DNA of 64,000 nucleotides from Chrysomallon squamiferum (GCA_012295275.1 CM022673.1:22476413-22540412), one strand, 5' to 3'; positions 24,819-38,156 are shown, numbered from the stretch's first letter. Numbers and translations are program-made. Notes: a model not told the origin generated them from the letters alone.

Positions 24819-27800
24819 TTGAATATCTAACCATAGCAGTGTTTCAATAACCAGTTTTTCAAAAACTGAATACCTGGCCATGATCGTGTGTCTCATGCAC
24901 ACAACTTGAAGAAACAAGCTGTATTACTGTCCTGGAGTTGGAACTGAGTTATTATTTTCAGACAGCGAGTTAGGGCTAACTTAGTTTTTGAAAAATGCAT
25001 TGTTGAGAAATTCTTAACACCAGGTGAATATGCACATATATAAAAATATTAATTAAAAGAGAAAAAGATAACTGAATCTTCTTCCACAAAATTCAAATAT
25101 TTTTGAAGCCAAACTGCAGCTTTCAAAAGTAATATTTCAGATATATCTAAAGTGCAGGACACAGATTAATTTATAGACATCTCTCAAGAAATCTCTGAGT
25201 TTACTTACCCACATTTTAAAATGCATTGGAGAGGATAAGTCATAACCATATACCACATAATCTTCTGGATCAGTTCGGTAATACCATTTAATTGCTCCTA
25301 TAAAATAAATTGAAACCAAATTTTGACATGTTCATTTTGTTATTTTCTTAGATTAATAAAATTATAATAATTGTATTTACATCTACTTATATTTCTACTA
25401 ATTAGAAGGTAAAAATTATACATATAAATGTTAATAAAAAACAATACATTGTGACAAAGTTAGCTTTGATTCACCTACTATCTATAATGTTCCTGTAGTT
25501 GATGCGATTCCATCCTGACCTAAGAGGGTTTCTATGTTCATGCATCAGACCAAGTGCATGACCCAGTTCATGAAGACATGAAGACTAGGGACAATAAAAA
25601 TACATTATGTTAAAACAAACTTAAGGAATGAATATGCTTGTGAACTAAAAACAAAGTAGCTTAGTAATATATTTTAATTTTATAACTAAATGTTATTTGT
25701 AGAAAAAAAGTCTATTATACAGAGTTTCTTTTTTTTATGTGAGGTTTATTTTACTTTTTATTTACTGGTATATGTGCAGTTTAGATTAGGACCTCTGACA
25801 TAATTATTCTGAAGTACTCAGATGAACAATTTACATTATTACCATATTTTGTATCATTTTTAAAATCAATTTCTCTAAGAATAGAATATATATTCTTTGC
25901 TTTACTTTCAAGTTAAAATATACTTCATCCATAAATTATTTCTGGAATTAGCCATATTAACAAATTCTGGGATTGGAGTGTGTAATATTATTATTATAAA
26001 TTGTATACTGTAAAAAGTTTACTCTTTGGCAGCAGGAAATTGGTTGCTGTACACGAATATTTCCTATATGAGACCAACATCTGTAAAATAAAGATTTGTA
26101 AGAGTTAAATATATTTTTATACATATTTTTAACAATCTAGAATTGAAATTATATTAACAGTAAATTGCTGTGAATAGTGTTTGTCTTTGCAGGTTACATT
26201 TAAATAATAATATGGAAACATATTAAATAAAACTTTCATTCTTTTTTTTGAACACAAAAATTAATTTACTCACCCTCTTGTTTGTCTGAAGAAAAGTCTG
26301 CCATCATGACTGAGACCATATTTTTCTCTGGTAGCCTCATCCCATGGTACAAAGCGAACACAAGTAAATTTTTCATATCTTGCCATGGCTGCTTCTATTG
26401 CAATTTTCCCATCAGGATCTTATTTTCAAAAGTGAAAATAAATGTAAAACATTGTTTTCAGAAAAATAAAACCAAAATAATAAAGGAGAAATAAACAAAA
26501 TGTCATTGTATATGTATAATTTTAGAATTTACCTATGAATTAAATTACAGAAGACTCAAGTATAAATTACTCACCATATGTTTTAATAATCTCAAATGGA
26601 ACAAGTCCTTTCTCCCAATGTTTTTTAGCATTTCTAACAATGAAACGCTTGCTTCGTCTGTGGTGTGGGGTATTAAAAATTATATCCTGAAAATACAGAA
26701 CACAACTTCTGCTGCAGATATAAAAAGGTAGGAGATATTACAATTGTCTTTAGTAGAAATGTAGATAGTGCAAGCATCCTATTAAGTATGGCTCCAGGCA
26801 TCATGCTTTGATAATAGCTGAAAAATTACCAGACTAAAATGCCAATCAATATTTATTTATTGTCTCTTAACATCTAGTTTTGATTAATAACTATCTACCT
26901 ACCTACCTACATACCTAACTTATCCACCTACCTATCTATCTACATACATACACATACACATATAAAAATGTGGAAAAATTGTAATACCTTAACATTAGTT
27001 TTTGGTATGTCTTCTATCTCTTCCTCATCTTCATCAAGATCTTCAGTATCAACAGGTTCACTCAGTGTAATCTCCACATCCTCATCATCAGTTAGTTCAT
27101 CATCCACATCATCATCAGTTATCTCATGAACTTCTGTCTGCATGGCTCTGTTTTTATCCTCCAGTTCCTCAATATCTATGTGTGCACTGCCAGATATACT
27201 GCTCACCAGTTTCTCTATGTCTGATCCCAGAGCTTGTATCTTGTCAAACACTCGCTGCTTCTGCTTCTCTTTTTCCAGTCTTTCTCGTGCCTTCTTGTCA
27301 AGCTCACCTTTGTCTAGTTCTATTTCATCTGGTGTGTCTTTGCTGTCTGTGGCAATCTGAAAAGGTGTAATAGTCAATTTCAAAACTGATTATGAAAATT
27401 ATTTAATCACAGGAACTATAGAAAACTGTAATTTTAATATTTATAATGAAAACACTTTAATTTTTTTTTTTTTTTTTTTATAAAACATAATTTTTTTTTA
27501 TATGTATGTATGTATTGGACTAACAATGTATTTTGTAAAGGGTAATTTACATGGAAATCAATAAGATCTTGATCTGGAGCAGGTTCTGGTGCATCAGGAC
27601 GCAGTTTTCTGAATTCAGCAATCTTTTCTTGTCTGTCAAGTTCGAGGTCTTCTCGATATACTTGTGTTTCCATGGCCATTCTGTGGACATTTAGGGGAAC
27701 CTAATAAATAATCATATAAAACCATTTTTTTAGAACATCAAAATTTGCTTTTTATCTTTCTCTACTTTCATTAAAATTATTAATAAATATTATAATTTGA

Positions 27801-28238
27801 AGCAGATTTAAAATTTTTGAAAAAAGGCAATGACACCACTGTGGTTTGTGTGTGCTATATCTTAACTTGCTCATACATTACCTTGATTGGAAGATATTCT
27901 AGTGGAACTCCTTTGTGTGTTACTATTTCAATAACATCTAAATTATCAAGAACCATCTCATCAAGTTCCTCATCATCTGTGTCTGCCTGTCGCTTGATTC
28001 GTTTTAATTGTGTATTCTGAAATATTAGCAGTGCTATAACTTTATATATCTATTTATCGATCAATGACAGAAATTAATATTTGATTAATTTATTATACAG
28101 ATTATTTTGTGAATTAATATAAAAATCAAATAAGAATTAAAAAAAAAAAAATATCAAAATGTAAAAACAATTATTTCTTACATAGTCACTTTCACTGCAT
28201 AATGTTGTCACCATAAGCACAAGAATGACAAGCCTCAT
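16016..28238 (-). CDS. Secreted mosaic astacin metalloprotease with EGF, ApeC, CUB, kringle, ShK, sushi and C-type lectin domains
   Basis: Twenty-eight coding exons on the - strand (high-low): 28238-28182, 28016-27882, 27700-27551, 27356-26988, 26686-26575, 26418-26274, 26080-26023, 25584-25479, 25297-25209, 24753-24639, 23922-23791, 23431-23150, 22716-22492, 21933-21784, 21533-21424, 21196-21078, 20886-20765, 20520-20388, 20161-20043, 19832-19695, 19432-19250, 18887-18731, 18564-18461, 18215-18096, 17755-17621, 17308-17117, 16724-16517, 16355-16058. They total 4,263 nt, exactly 1,421 codons, with consistent phases. Residues 1-16 are a signal peptide; the propeptide runs to RSKR at 248-251; then astacin (252-445), EGF-like (446-489), ApeC (490-708), CUB (709-825), kringle (826-909), ShK (910-955), sushi (956-1016), C-type lectin (1017-1143), ShK (1144-1188), sushi (1189-1252), unknown (1253-1421). 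The end is unsure: read-through of GTAAGT stops at 16016, or splicing to an acceptor at 15947 or 15784 adds only two to four residues. Inferred role: extracellular protease tethered to recognition modules. Confidence 0.85.
16058..16724 (-). other. C-terminal unrecognised beta-rich domain exons
   Basis: Two exons, about 169 residues. Features: GKRFHYYTGDSD, VIRWEFFTRGAGTLSFQVWR, FELVGENTFRR, RIRVRNGDQIGVYFGYYRAQ, GCVRFSLRAVISPLPP. The alternation of hydrophobic and polar residues and the RI.V.NGD.IG turn suggest a beta-sandwich. I do not recognise the family. It is separated from sushi 2 by a phase-1 intron, so it looks like another shuffled module. Confidence 0.6.
17117..17308 (-). other. Sushi (CCP) module 2 exon
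   Basis: One phase 1-1 exon: HCALPKTSLN, GDTFTHACIDGYVRISGN, IRACIFCGLFTGKPLVC. It fits a sushi fold (C..P, F...C..GY...G, C...G...G.P..C), with an extra cysteine in CIFC. Confidence 0.7.
17621..17755 (-). other. ShK module 2 exon
   Basis: One phase 1-1 exon: CKDRRRTCQDLLRVRPTFCF, FAKHECHFTCGFC. Six cysteines in classical ShKT order with the C..TCG.C ending, clearer than in module 1. Confidence 0.8.
18096..18887 (-). other. C-type lectin domain exons
   Basis: Exons 22-24 encode CALGWAFRDGYCYKYF, A.LTCRSYGGTIAL, IWHAATD, EGNWVYPDGKK, YKNWKRGQPNDYKNEDC, KKWNDVKC and HRFVCQY. It is a long-form CTLD with WND intact. The usual EPN or QPD sugar-selectivity triplet is QPN here, so ligand class is uncertain. 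The intron after the second exon uses a GC donor (AGAG|GCAAGA at 18460); it is required to join NWKRG with QPND. Confidence 0.85.
19250..19432 (-). other. Sushi (CCP) module 1 exon
   Basis: One phase 1-1 exon, 61 codons: VECTSPDHV..., SYSVGEVVKLMC, SAQCLTSGRWSVGPYICGG. Four cysteines with the C.G.W...P.C ending of complement control protein modules. Confidence 0.75.
19695..19832 (-). other. ShK-like module 1 exon
   Basis: One phase 1-1 exon with DNCEELKKAGFCSLNVY...SQCAKTCAKF, matching the ShKT spacing C-x7-C-x9-C-x3-C with the family's terminal C..TC..C region slightly reduced. It is a structural module here, not an isolated peptide. Confidence 0.65.
20043..20520 (-). other. Kringle domain exons
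   Basis: Two exons encode CYSVRDHGTTYRGRVNFTRS, CLPWSDV, HHAFKT, LDYNYCRNPGNGFGPWCYIR, and CVRDYCDVC. G.TYRG, C.PW, L.YNYCRNP and PWCY are kringle hallmarks. The internal intron is phase 2 and the outer boundaries are phase 1. Kringles mediate ligand or lysine binding in vertebrate clotting proteases. Confidence 0.87.
20765..21533 (-). other. CUB domain exons
   Basis: Exons 15-17 encode CGGILQLTRDEP, SPNFPKQYSNDLRCYWLI, FDSFSLEES, C.DSLEIG, YCGDGFQGSI and PGFKATFKVIF. This is the complete CUB pattern (four cysteines, SP.FP..Y.....C.W.I, YCG, GF.A.F). CUB modules in tolloid-like proteases mediate substrate and partner binding. Confidence 0.85.
21784..23431 (-). other. ApeC (apextrin C-terminal) domain exons
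   Basis: Exons 12-14, all phase 1-1. Visible features are two WPRG.Y repeats, CPDGFQFGTVSHWF, GGMCPEGFEEG, GTTPDGKFGQNP, FQFCCKNSG, LPNEIPFTLF, CQHVKGMYG, GVHP and terminal VPFCYY. This series (CP.GF..G, PDG...FCC...G, LP..PF.L...CQ.V.GM, final CYY) is the ApeC signature. ApeC proteins of amphioxus bind bacterial peptidoglycan and muramyl dipeptide. Ligand binding here is inferred from the family. Confidence 0.8.
23791..23922 (-). other. EGF-like module exon
   Basis: A single phase 1-1 exon of 44 codons with C...C...GYVSVINGKCSCMCPEGLD...GC. This is the EGF-like module found after the catalytic domain in many astacins. Confidence 0.75.
24477..24524. repeat. (AAT)n microsatellite in an intron of the mosaic astacin gene
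   Basis: About 16 uninterrupted AAT units; on the reverse strand it reads as polyisoleucine. Confidence 0.95.
24639..26686 (-). other. Astacin catalytic domain exons
   Basis: Exons 5-10. The mature domain opens with HWEKGLVPFEI, the family's W..G.VP[FY].I start. It continues with TCVRFVPW, GCWSHIG and the zinc motif HELGHALGLMHEH (H347, H351, H357, catalytic E348). The Met-turn reads SPMHF at 400-404, where astacins normally have S.MHY. C345, the two Cys before the zinc helix and the terminal YNC fit the usual disulphides. The donor after exon 8 must be GATA|GTAGGT to keep frame; a nearby AG|GTGAAT would put a stop in the next exon. Confidence 0.88.
26988..28238 (-). other. Signal peptide and long acidic propeptide of the mosaic astacin (exons 1-4)
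   Basis: Exon 1 encodes MRLVILVLMVTTLCS, a compact signal peptide; the ATG directly follows a TTTCAG acceptor, so a 5' UTR intron is likely. Exon 2 has a basic KRIKRQ site (residues 24-29). Exon 4 (123 codons) has a charged helical stretch around KKARERLEKEKQKQR and a very acidic DDDVDDELTDDED / EDLDEDEEE segment. The pro-region totals about 235 residues and is cut, by inference, at RSKR (248-251). I could not find the FxGD aspartate-switch motif typical of astacin propeptides. Confidence 0.75.
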
Positions 28239-28602
28239 CCTGAAATTTTAAACTGATAAATATTTTACTTGTAATTTAATATGATTTTATCTTCACTAAC
28301 AATACTATTATATTCTGTTTTTATTTATTAAATATAACTTATCCTTTTAATCAATCATATTAATATTCATTCTAAAACAGATTTCTTTTTCTTTCATTAA
28401 TTTTTTTTTAATTATGTCAGAGGTCCTGAAATTTTTTTTTTTTTTTTAAAAACAAAGTTAAAAATAATGTTGAAAATTATTTCAAGTAATTGTAAATAAT
28501 GTTAATATTCACTTATTGAATAATAAAATATATTTAAATTATTTGATTTTAGTGAATGGATCTATCAAATGCAGGAGTTTAATGTAAACAATTAGTGAAA
28601 AA

Positions 28603-28644
<42 letters not shown>

Positions 28645-29179
28645 TTTTATTTTTATTTTTTTTTTTTGAAAAGAAAGAAAAAGAAAAATGGTGTCTCAAA
28701 ACTATTAGAAGAATGGAGAATTAATACCAATCGATACCAAAAGAATTATGGGTAATCAGTTATCTGTATTTTACAAAATGGTATACTATTTACATGGATA
28801 GGAGAGAAAGAAATAATAAAAAAAAAAATTAAAAATTAAAAATTAAAAAATAAAATTAATAATAAAAAAAGTAGAAGAAAAGAACAGTAAAAAATAAAAA
28901 ATTAAAATGGCGTGTTTACTACATCGTGCAAGATGTTCACGAACGGGCACTGATCAAAACTATAAAAGCTAGTAATCTGCTACCATCATTTCATTTTTTA
29001 CTTTCCATACATTTATGCCAGCTAGTCCTGCAGTAACGACAGTTAATGTGCACATAAATATTGTTGGAAAATTGTGTAGAAATAGAACTATTCATAAAAA
29101 ATTGAAAAATAGTTTCGTCAGTTGACATTGTTCCAATTTACCTTTAGTCTTCGGCAACCGTTAATTCGTGTGACTTACC
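28239..29179 (-). other. Probable 5' UTR intron of the mosaic astacin gene
   Basis: A strong donor CTCAG|GTAAGT (exon end 29179) and the TTTCAG acceptor ending at 28240, one base before the ATG, define a 939-bp intron in the 5' leader. The intron holds an (AAT)n run at about 28594-28643 and A-rich sequence. Confidence 0.6.
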
Positions 29180-29353
29180 TGAGAGTCGCAAATGAGTTGT
29201 CATCTGACAAGATAAAGCTGTTCGACCGTTTGTCAACATTTAGTCTATTAAATATAATGCCACTTACAGTTAAGATATTCAATAAATTATTTATTCTTAT
29301 GGCGTTTTATTTTGAAGATTTGACGTCATTTCGACAGAATTTATATGACGTCA
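29180..29353 (-). promoter_or_regulatory. Putative core promoter and non-coding first exon of the mosaic astacin gene: CRE-TATA-CRE
   Basis: On the - strand a perfect CRE TGACGTCA (29353-29346) is followed directly by TATAAATT (29345-29338) and a second perfect CRE (29328-29321). A start site about 25-30 bp past TATAAA would lie near 29310, giving a non-coding exon of about 130 bp that ends at the 29179 donor. Motifs and donor are directly visible; the start site is inferred. Confidence 0.6.
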
Positions 29354-29822
29354 TGGGTACTGCTTGTACATTAAATAAAATGGCAGAATTGTGATAAAGA
29401 TGAAGTTTATTCAAAATAAAAAGTAATTAAATTTAAAAATTGATTCACTGATGTGCTGGGTTTTTTTTTTTTAATCCTTTTTTATTTCTCTCTTAATAAA
29501 GAGAAGAAAAACGCAAAAGCAATTACTGAATGAAGGTGTTCTTTACCATTTGACATTTATCAGTACTGCACACAATAGACAATAGTAAAATTATAAAGAG
29601 CATCCCCTCCCCAAGTCCAACGCTGTCCTTGACACTATAGTCTAATGATTTGCTGTCTTTTAACTATTAAATGCTAAAATATTATCTTTTTCAAGGAACC
29701 ACGAATCAATTGTGCTGGGTCTCTACCCATCTTGCGGAAAAAATGTTTGTGAGCGATTACCACAGCTAGTGTAGAAAACGGATGGCCTTCACTATTAAAA
29801 ATGGGAAGTGAGGAGGTATCTG

Positions 29823-29859
<37 letters not shown>

Positions 29860-29951
29860 ATAGTTTGACGAATTTTGAGATAAAGATGCTTATATATAAT
29901 TTAGATTTTTTTATTTGCATTTATTTATTATTATTATTTATTTCATTATAT
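29354..29951. other. Upstream intergenic stretch
   Basis: No gene seen. Contains a (TCTA)n microsatellite at about 29817-29860 immediately left of a DNA transposon. Confidence 0.6.
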
Positions 29952-31231
29952 AGGGTAAGGTGGGGTATTTCTGGCCCCCCAAGGTATATTATGACTTACA
30001 GCAACGCTACTGTTCTGTCCAGGCTTCTGGAACTTTGTTGATATAAATAGAACCTTACTATCTCTCATTAGAACATGGATAAAAGTAATCAGCCATTTAC
30101 ACATGGAGTATAGTGGCCATGAAAGTAGTGAAAACAAGGTTGTAAAAAGGTGCATTTTGAGGTTTCAGAAGCGAGTGTTATTTTTTAATTCTTTAGACAT
30201 ATGATTAGTGATAACTTAAACATAAAATCAATTATTAAGTTCAGCAGAAGAAAATTGATTAATATATGGTAATTAGGTAAGGAGTGTATGTTTTATTTTA
30301 CTTGGCCCCCATGGATGGGGTAAATCTGGCCCCCACATCTGGTAGCCAAAATCAATAATTTTGGGATTGATATAGTCCGTTCTGAGTTTTATTTAAGCTT
30401 TTTGAAACAATTGAAAGTCCACGGTCCATCTGGTGGGTCATGTCATCAAATTCCAAATAAAATGAAGAGGATGAAATATGCCAAGGCACTGACAGAAGAT
30501 GAAAGTGTCATGAGGTATGAAGAAGAGTTGGCAGAGAAGAAGAGAAAGGAGGAAGAAAAGGCAGAGAGATAGCAAAGGTGAGAGAAGCAAAAAATTAACC
30601 AAAAAAAATAACCAGAAGAAGATACCAAAGGCAAAACAGCAGCTCAGTTTGAATGCTATAGCAGAACTGGTGGATGCAGTCATAGAAAATGTTGGTCGTG
30701 ACTAGCCTGAACTAGAAGACAGAAATATACAAGAAAAATGTGAACTCTGTTGCAGAATTGATAATAGTATGATCATAGGATGTGATGGGAACCTAAATTA
30801 GTATTGTCTTGATCCTTGCACAAACCTCGAAATCCCAGGACTTTAAAATTATATTCTTGTGTGATATCTGTCAAGGAGTTTAGTTTATTCAAGTTTTGAA
30901 TCTGACTTGTATAATGATTAGCACTAATTATTATCAATAGTAAACAATGATTACATAGCAATAATCAGTACAACAAATTTGCGGACCAAAGTACATCATG
31001 GATGTGGGGGCCAGATTTACCCCAAATCGTGGGGGCAAATCTGGCCCCTGAAAACACTTTATAACCTGGTTCCCATTTCAAAAGTACAAGCACTATGCAT
31101 ATAGTTTTTGTCTGTTTTTAAGCAGAAATACATATACTACACATTATTCACTCCAGTTTATTTACTTTTGTCTTTGAAGCTGTAGATGAGGTTGAATGGA
31201 AAAGGGGGCCAGAATGACCCCACCTTACCCT
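29952..31231. mobile_element. Inverted-repeat DNA transposon remnant, about 1.28 kb
   Basis: The left end at 29952-29980 (AGGGTAAGGTGGGGTATTTC then TGGCCCCCC) is matched in inverse orientation by the right end at 31204-31231 (GGGGGCCAGAATGACCCCAC then CTTACCCT). The GC-rich core GGGGTAAATCTGGCCCCC recurs internally at 30317-30334, at 31006-31023 (inverted) and, slightly changed, at 31031-31048. Such subterminal copies are typical of transposase binding sites. The target-site duplication cannot be resolved because both flanks are TATATA-rich. The interior holds a broken transposase-like tail. Confidence 0.8.
30437..30880 (+). pseudogene. Decayed transposase C-terminal tail with PHD-like zinc-finger remnant
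   Basis: A Lys/Glu/Arg-rich frame (EELAEKKRKEEEKAER, then after a frame change KKSWQRRRERRKKRQRD) leads to KCELC, MIIGCDGN and YCLDPC in one frame, interrupted by stop codons. The C-x2-C, C-x-G, YC-x3-C series looks like a damaged PHD-type finger, which many pogo/jerky-type transposases carry at their C-terminus. That family assignment is inferred; the DDE core is absent. Confidence 0.45.
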
Positions 31232-32358
31232 TATATATATATTCATCAAACTAATTCAAAATTAAGAAAATGAAACATTCACATTTTTTTTATATTTATT
31301 TGCTCTTGCATAAGCACATTTAGTCTGGCACTGATCACATTGTATTGCAATAAAATAGTTTACACTGGTTTTTTTTTTTTTTTTTTAATTATAACCAATT
31401 TCTACTTAACAAACATTTCTTGAAAACATTATTACCAAAACAACATTTATTGCACATTTAGGTAAATACAGGTAAATTAAATAAAGTAAAGCTGATTACT
31501 ATAAAAATAATAAAGAAAAAACTTGTTTTTGCTGTTTAATTTCATCATTTTATTATTATTATTATCATTATTATTATCATTATTATTATTATTATTATAT
31601 CAGTAATATCTTTCAAGATTAATAACTAATGGCTAAATTATTGAAAAGAAGAATCTTAACAATAAGGCATACATAAAATAATTCACAGACAATTAAGTGT
31701 ACAAATTTAAACATACAAAATGAATATAATGATAGAGAGAAAAAGTTGGAACAATTCACAGATTTTTCTATTATAAAAAACAGCACAACCTATTCTAGAA
31801 TAAAAAGCTTTACATAATAAATTTGCTTTAGTATTGTTTGTTACTGATCAGCTATCAAAGCTGAAAAAAGTTTGAAATATCTTTTTATGTTCATTTACAT
31901 CACTTTAAATTATTATTGAATTATTCCAATTAGTATTCCATCATGAAATTTATAAATTTCTTAAATAAACATCTTAAATATCCATATTAAACAGTGTTCC
32001 AATTTATTTGTATTATTTTTGGTAACATATTATTTTGACATTGACAAAGGGAAGTGCAGCTATGGCTGATCAAGCCCAAAGCTAAATACTTTTTAAAAAA
32101 TACACGGTCTTTAAAAAACAGAAACAAAACTGGTAAAAAAAACTAGTTACACCACTCCTGACATGTGCCAAGACAACAGAAAGCTAAAATGAAATCTATA
32201 AACATATTTTCAAAAGCCATGTTACATATATATATATAATGAATGCTATTTTATTTTAAATTAAGATCACAATGTAAATACATTTTCTACAGCATCATTT
32301 ATATTTTTTATAGCAATGTTCTTACTAAATTGTTAATACTAAAGAAGCCTGTTTGCTT
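31232..32358. other. Intergenic / secernin 3' flank, no gene seen
   Basis: AT-rich with a poly-T run near 31371-31386 and (ATT)n with ATC interruptions near 31550-31597. It probably includes the secernin 3' UTR. Confidence 0.6.
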
Positions 32359-35454
<3,096 letters not shown>

Positions 35455-35467
35455 TGTCCCACTATAT

Positions 35468-37835
35468 CTGTTAAAAACAAACCAAATTGTAGTCACTGTA
35501 AATAAACATATTATTTTAATGAAGCCTCTTTGTTTTGGAATATTCAATTCATAATAAATATATATTAAAAAATTGGCAAAGGGATTATTTCTTTATAGAT
35601 ATTTTCACTTACAAATAAGTATATAACAATGATTTACAGGTAATTTATTATGAAAATCACAAAATTAGTTGGTATGTCATAACTAAAGCATAAGCAATTA
35701 TTATTAACTTATAATGTTACTTCAATTATTTAAATATTAATGGGAATTTTTTTTTTTAAATTAAATATAGGTATATTATTTGTATGACAATATAAATGAA
35801 AATATCTGCTATAAATGAAAATATCTGCTATAGCTCTAATTAGCACTAATTTTCTTGTTATTCTTGCACAAAAGAGGGGTAAAAAACGCAACAGTCATGC
35901 TGATACAAAACTGTCAGCTGCAATAACTGGAATTTCACAAGAATGCAGAAACTGTTTTTACTTTTAAAAATTTATTCTGGGAAAATTTCTAACTTATTCC
36001 TAAAATCTAGTCAAATGAATCCAGTAAAAATAAAGTTTAATAAAGACCTTTATTTAATCTTCTCTGAATCTATATCAGACACATACACAAATATGTATAA
36101 AACAATTTTTTGATTTTATTATTTCTTTTACCTTTATTTCCAAAATTATAATGTGTTTGATTTAAGAACAACTTAACAGAAGTCAATATTAGAGATTCAT
36201 TCTCAGTTTATTAATATGTATATTTTAAGCATTTATATAGACAGGTAGTCTTAGATAACAAATTATTATAATAACTAACCTTCTGGAAACATTATGAATC
36301 AGGCTAATAGTACATTGCAAAAAGCATTTTAGTGGCATGTTTGACATTTATTTACGCCCAACTATTAAATAAATAGGTCAGTATGTAATACTGCTTTATT
36401 TAAACATGTGACCTGTTTGATATACCAGAGATAACAAAGATACTGATACTCTATTAATAGTATCTAAACTGTAATATTCTTGCCATCTTGGCCTTATAAT
36501 TTATAAACTTCTTTTCTTTTTTCTTTTTTTAAGCCACATTATTTTAGCTAAAATATTTATATTGCTATTCTATTCTATGATTTTGTTTGTGCTTAAATTC
36601 GAAAAATATAATAAAGATTCCAAAAACAAATTTTTTAGATCTAAGTTAAAAACATTACCTGCATGCTCAGCAAGGAATAAATTTAAGACAGCTAGTCATT
36701 ATAATAATGAATATAGAAAATATCAACATGAACTGAAGCGTTGATATACATTATAGTTATACAGGTTCATTTTGTTATCTCTTCCTTTATTTGTGTGTAA
36801 GTGTGTGTGCATGCATGCATTATAATTTATAATAAATAAACATTAGTTAACAATGACGCAATGTTCTGCCTAAGGCTAACCTCACTAAGACGTATCTTTG
36901 ATGACTAAATTATAAATATTTCCAGCGATACTTGTCAGAAACAATCTACAAACGAGCTAAAAAAAACTGTATTTTTAATAATTATGAAAATATTCAATTA
37001 TAAAACTAAAAACAATTATTATTTTCAATAAAATATCTATCTGATGAAATGCTGCACTCAAACACTTACCGACAAAAAAAAAATTAACTATGCATAAGGG
37101 AGATAATTCAACTTTTTTTCTTTCTTTCTTTATTTTTTAAAATAAATAATGGGTAGCCAGTGGTTACATGTGCTTTACAACAGCTCGCTCTGATTAGCAC
37201 GTTAGTTTTTTTTAGAGTATTGGCTTAAAGCGTGACTGGTAGTATATATACACTTTTCTCGCTGGGAAAGTACATACAAAGCAGATAAACAATAACCACA
37301 AAGGCGTGATGAATAGTTCTCTGATGGCTAAATGCCGAAATTGACTCCTACTACTACAACAGGTCACCGAGACTGCAATTTTGTTGTTGTTGTTGTTTTT
37401 TTTTTGTATATACATATAATTATTGTTATAATGCAGGAAATAATATATATGTTACTTATGTATGATATTAAAAATTTGACAGATATTTTTTCTTTCAACT
37501 TTTTTTGGGGGGGGGTGGAGAGGACATTTTCCTGACCAGGACTGATTAACAAGAAGCACACAAAATATAGATCAGCAAAAATCAACGAAATAATAAATAA
37601 ATAAATAAATAAATAAACAAACATAAAATTAAATTAAATTAAAAAGGAAAAAATAAACAATTTACTGTTGTTATTATTGAAGTGAAGTAATAATAAGCAG
37701 CAGAAGCACTATTACATGACGTAGATACAGTAACGTGTGAACATTTTGTTAAAAGTAATAGAATTTTCCGATAATTGGCAAAAAATAATTTGTATAACAA
37801 AATTTTATATTTTAATATAATTATTACTACTAAAA

Positions 37836-37868
<33 letters not shown>

Positions 37869-38107
37869 CTGATTCTGAATAAAATTAAACCTTGAAATGC
37901 AAGACTGGATATATTTATGTATATTTATCATAAAGAATATTTTTATTTCTTAATAAAGCTGATATTTTGAAATAAATAAATACTAAATCCGTATCAAAAG
38001 ATCAAGTACACATTTTCAGAAACATGTCATATTTATAAAAAATTAAAAATGTAATAATGTTAAAGAAATGTCTTTAAAGACTGAGTTTCTTTTGTTTTTT
38101 GTTTATC

Positions 38108-38156
<49 letters not shown>

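Noticed and set aside
27142-27370. Ser-rich + strand ORFs
   Set aside because: Antisense of the acidic and lysine-rich propeptide exon.
29122-29394. 90-residue + strand ORF across the CRE region
   Set aside because: It overlaps the predicted promoter and non-coding exon of the - strand gene and has no recognisable domain.
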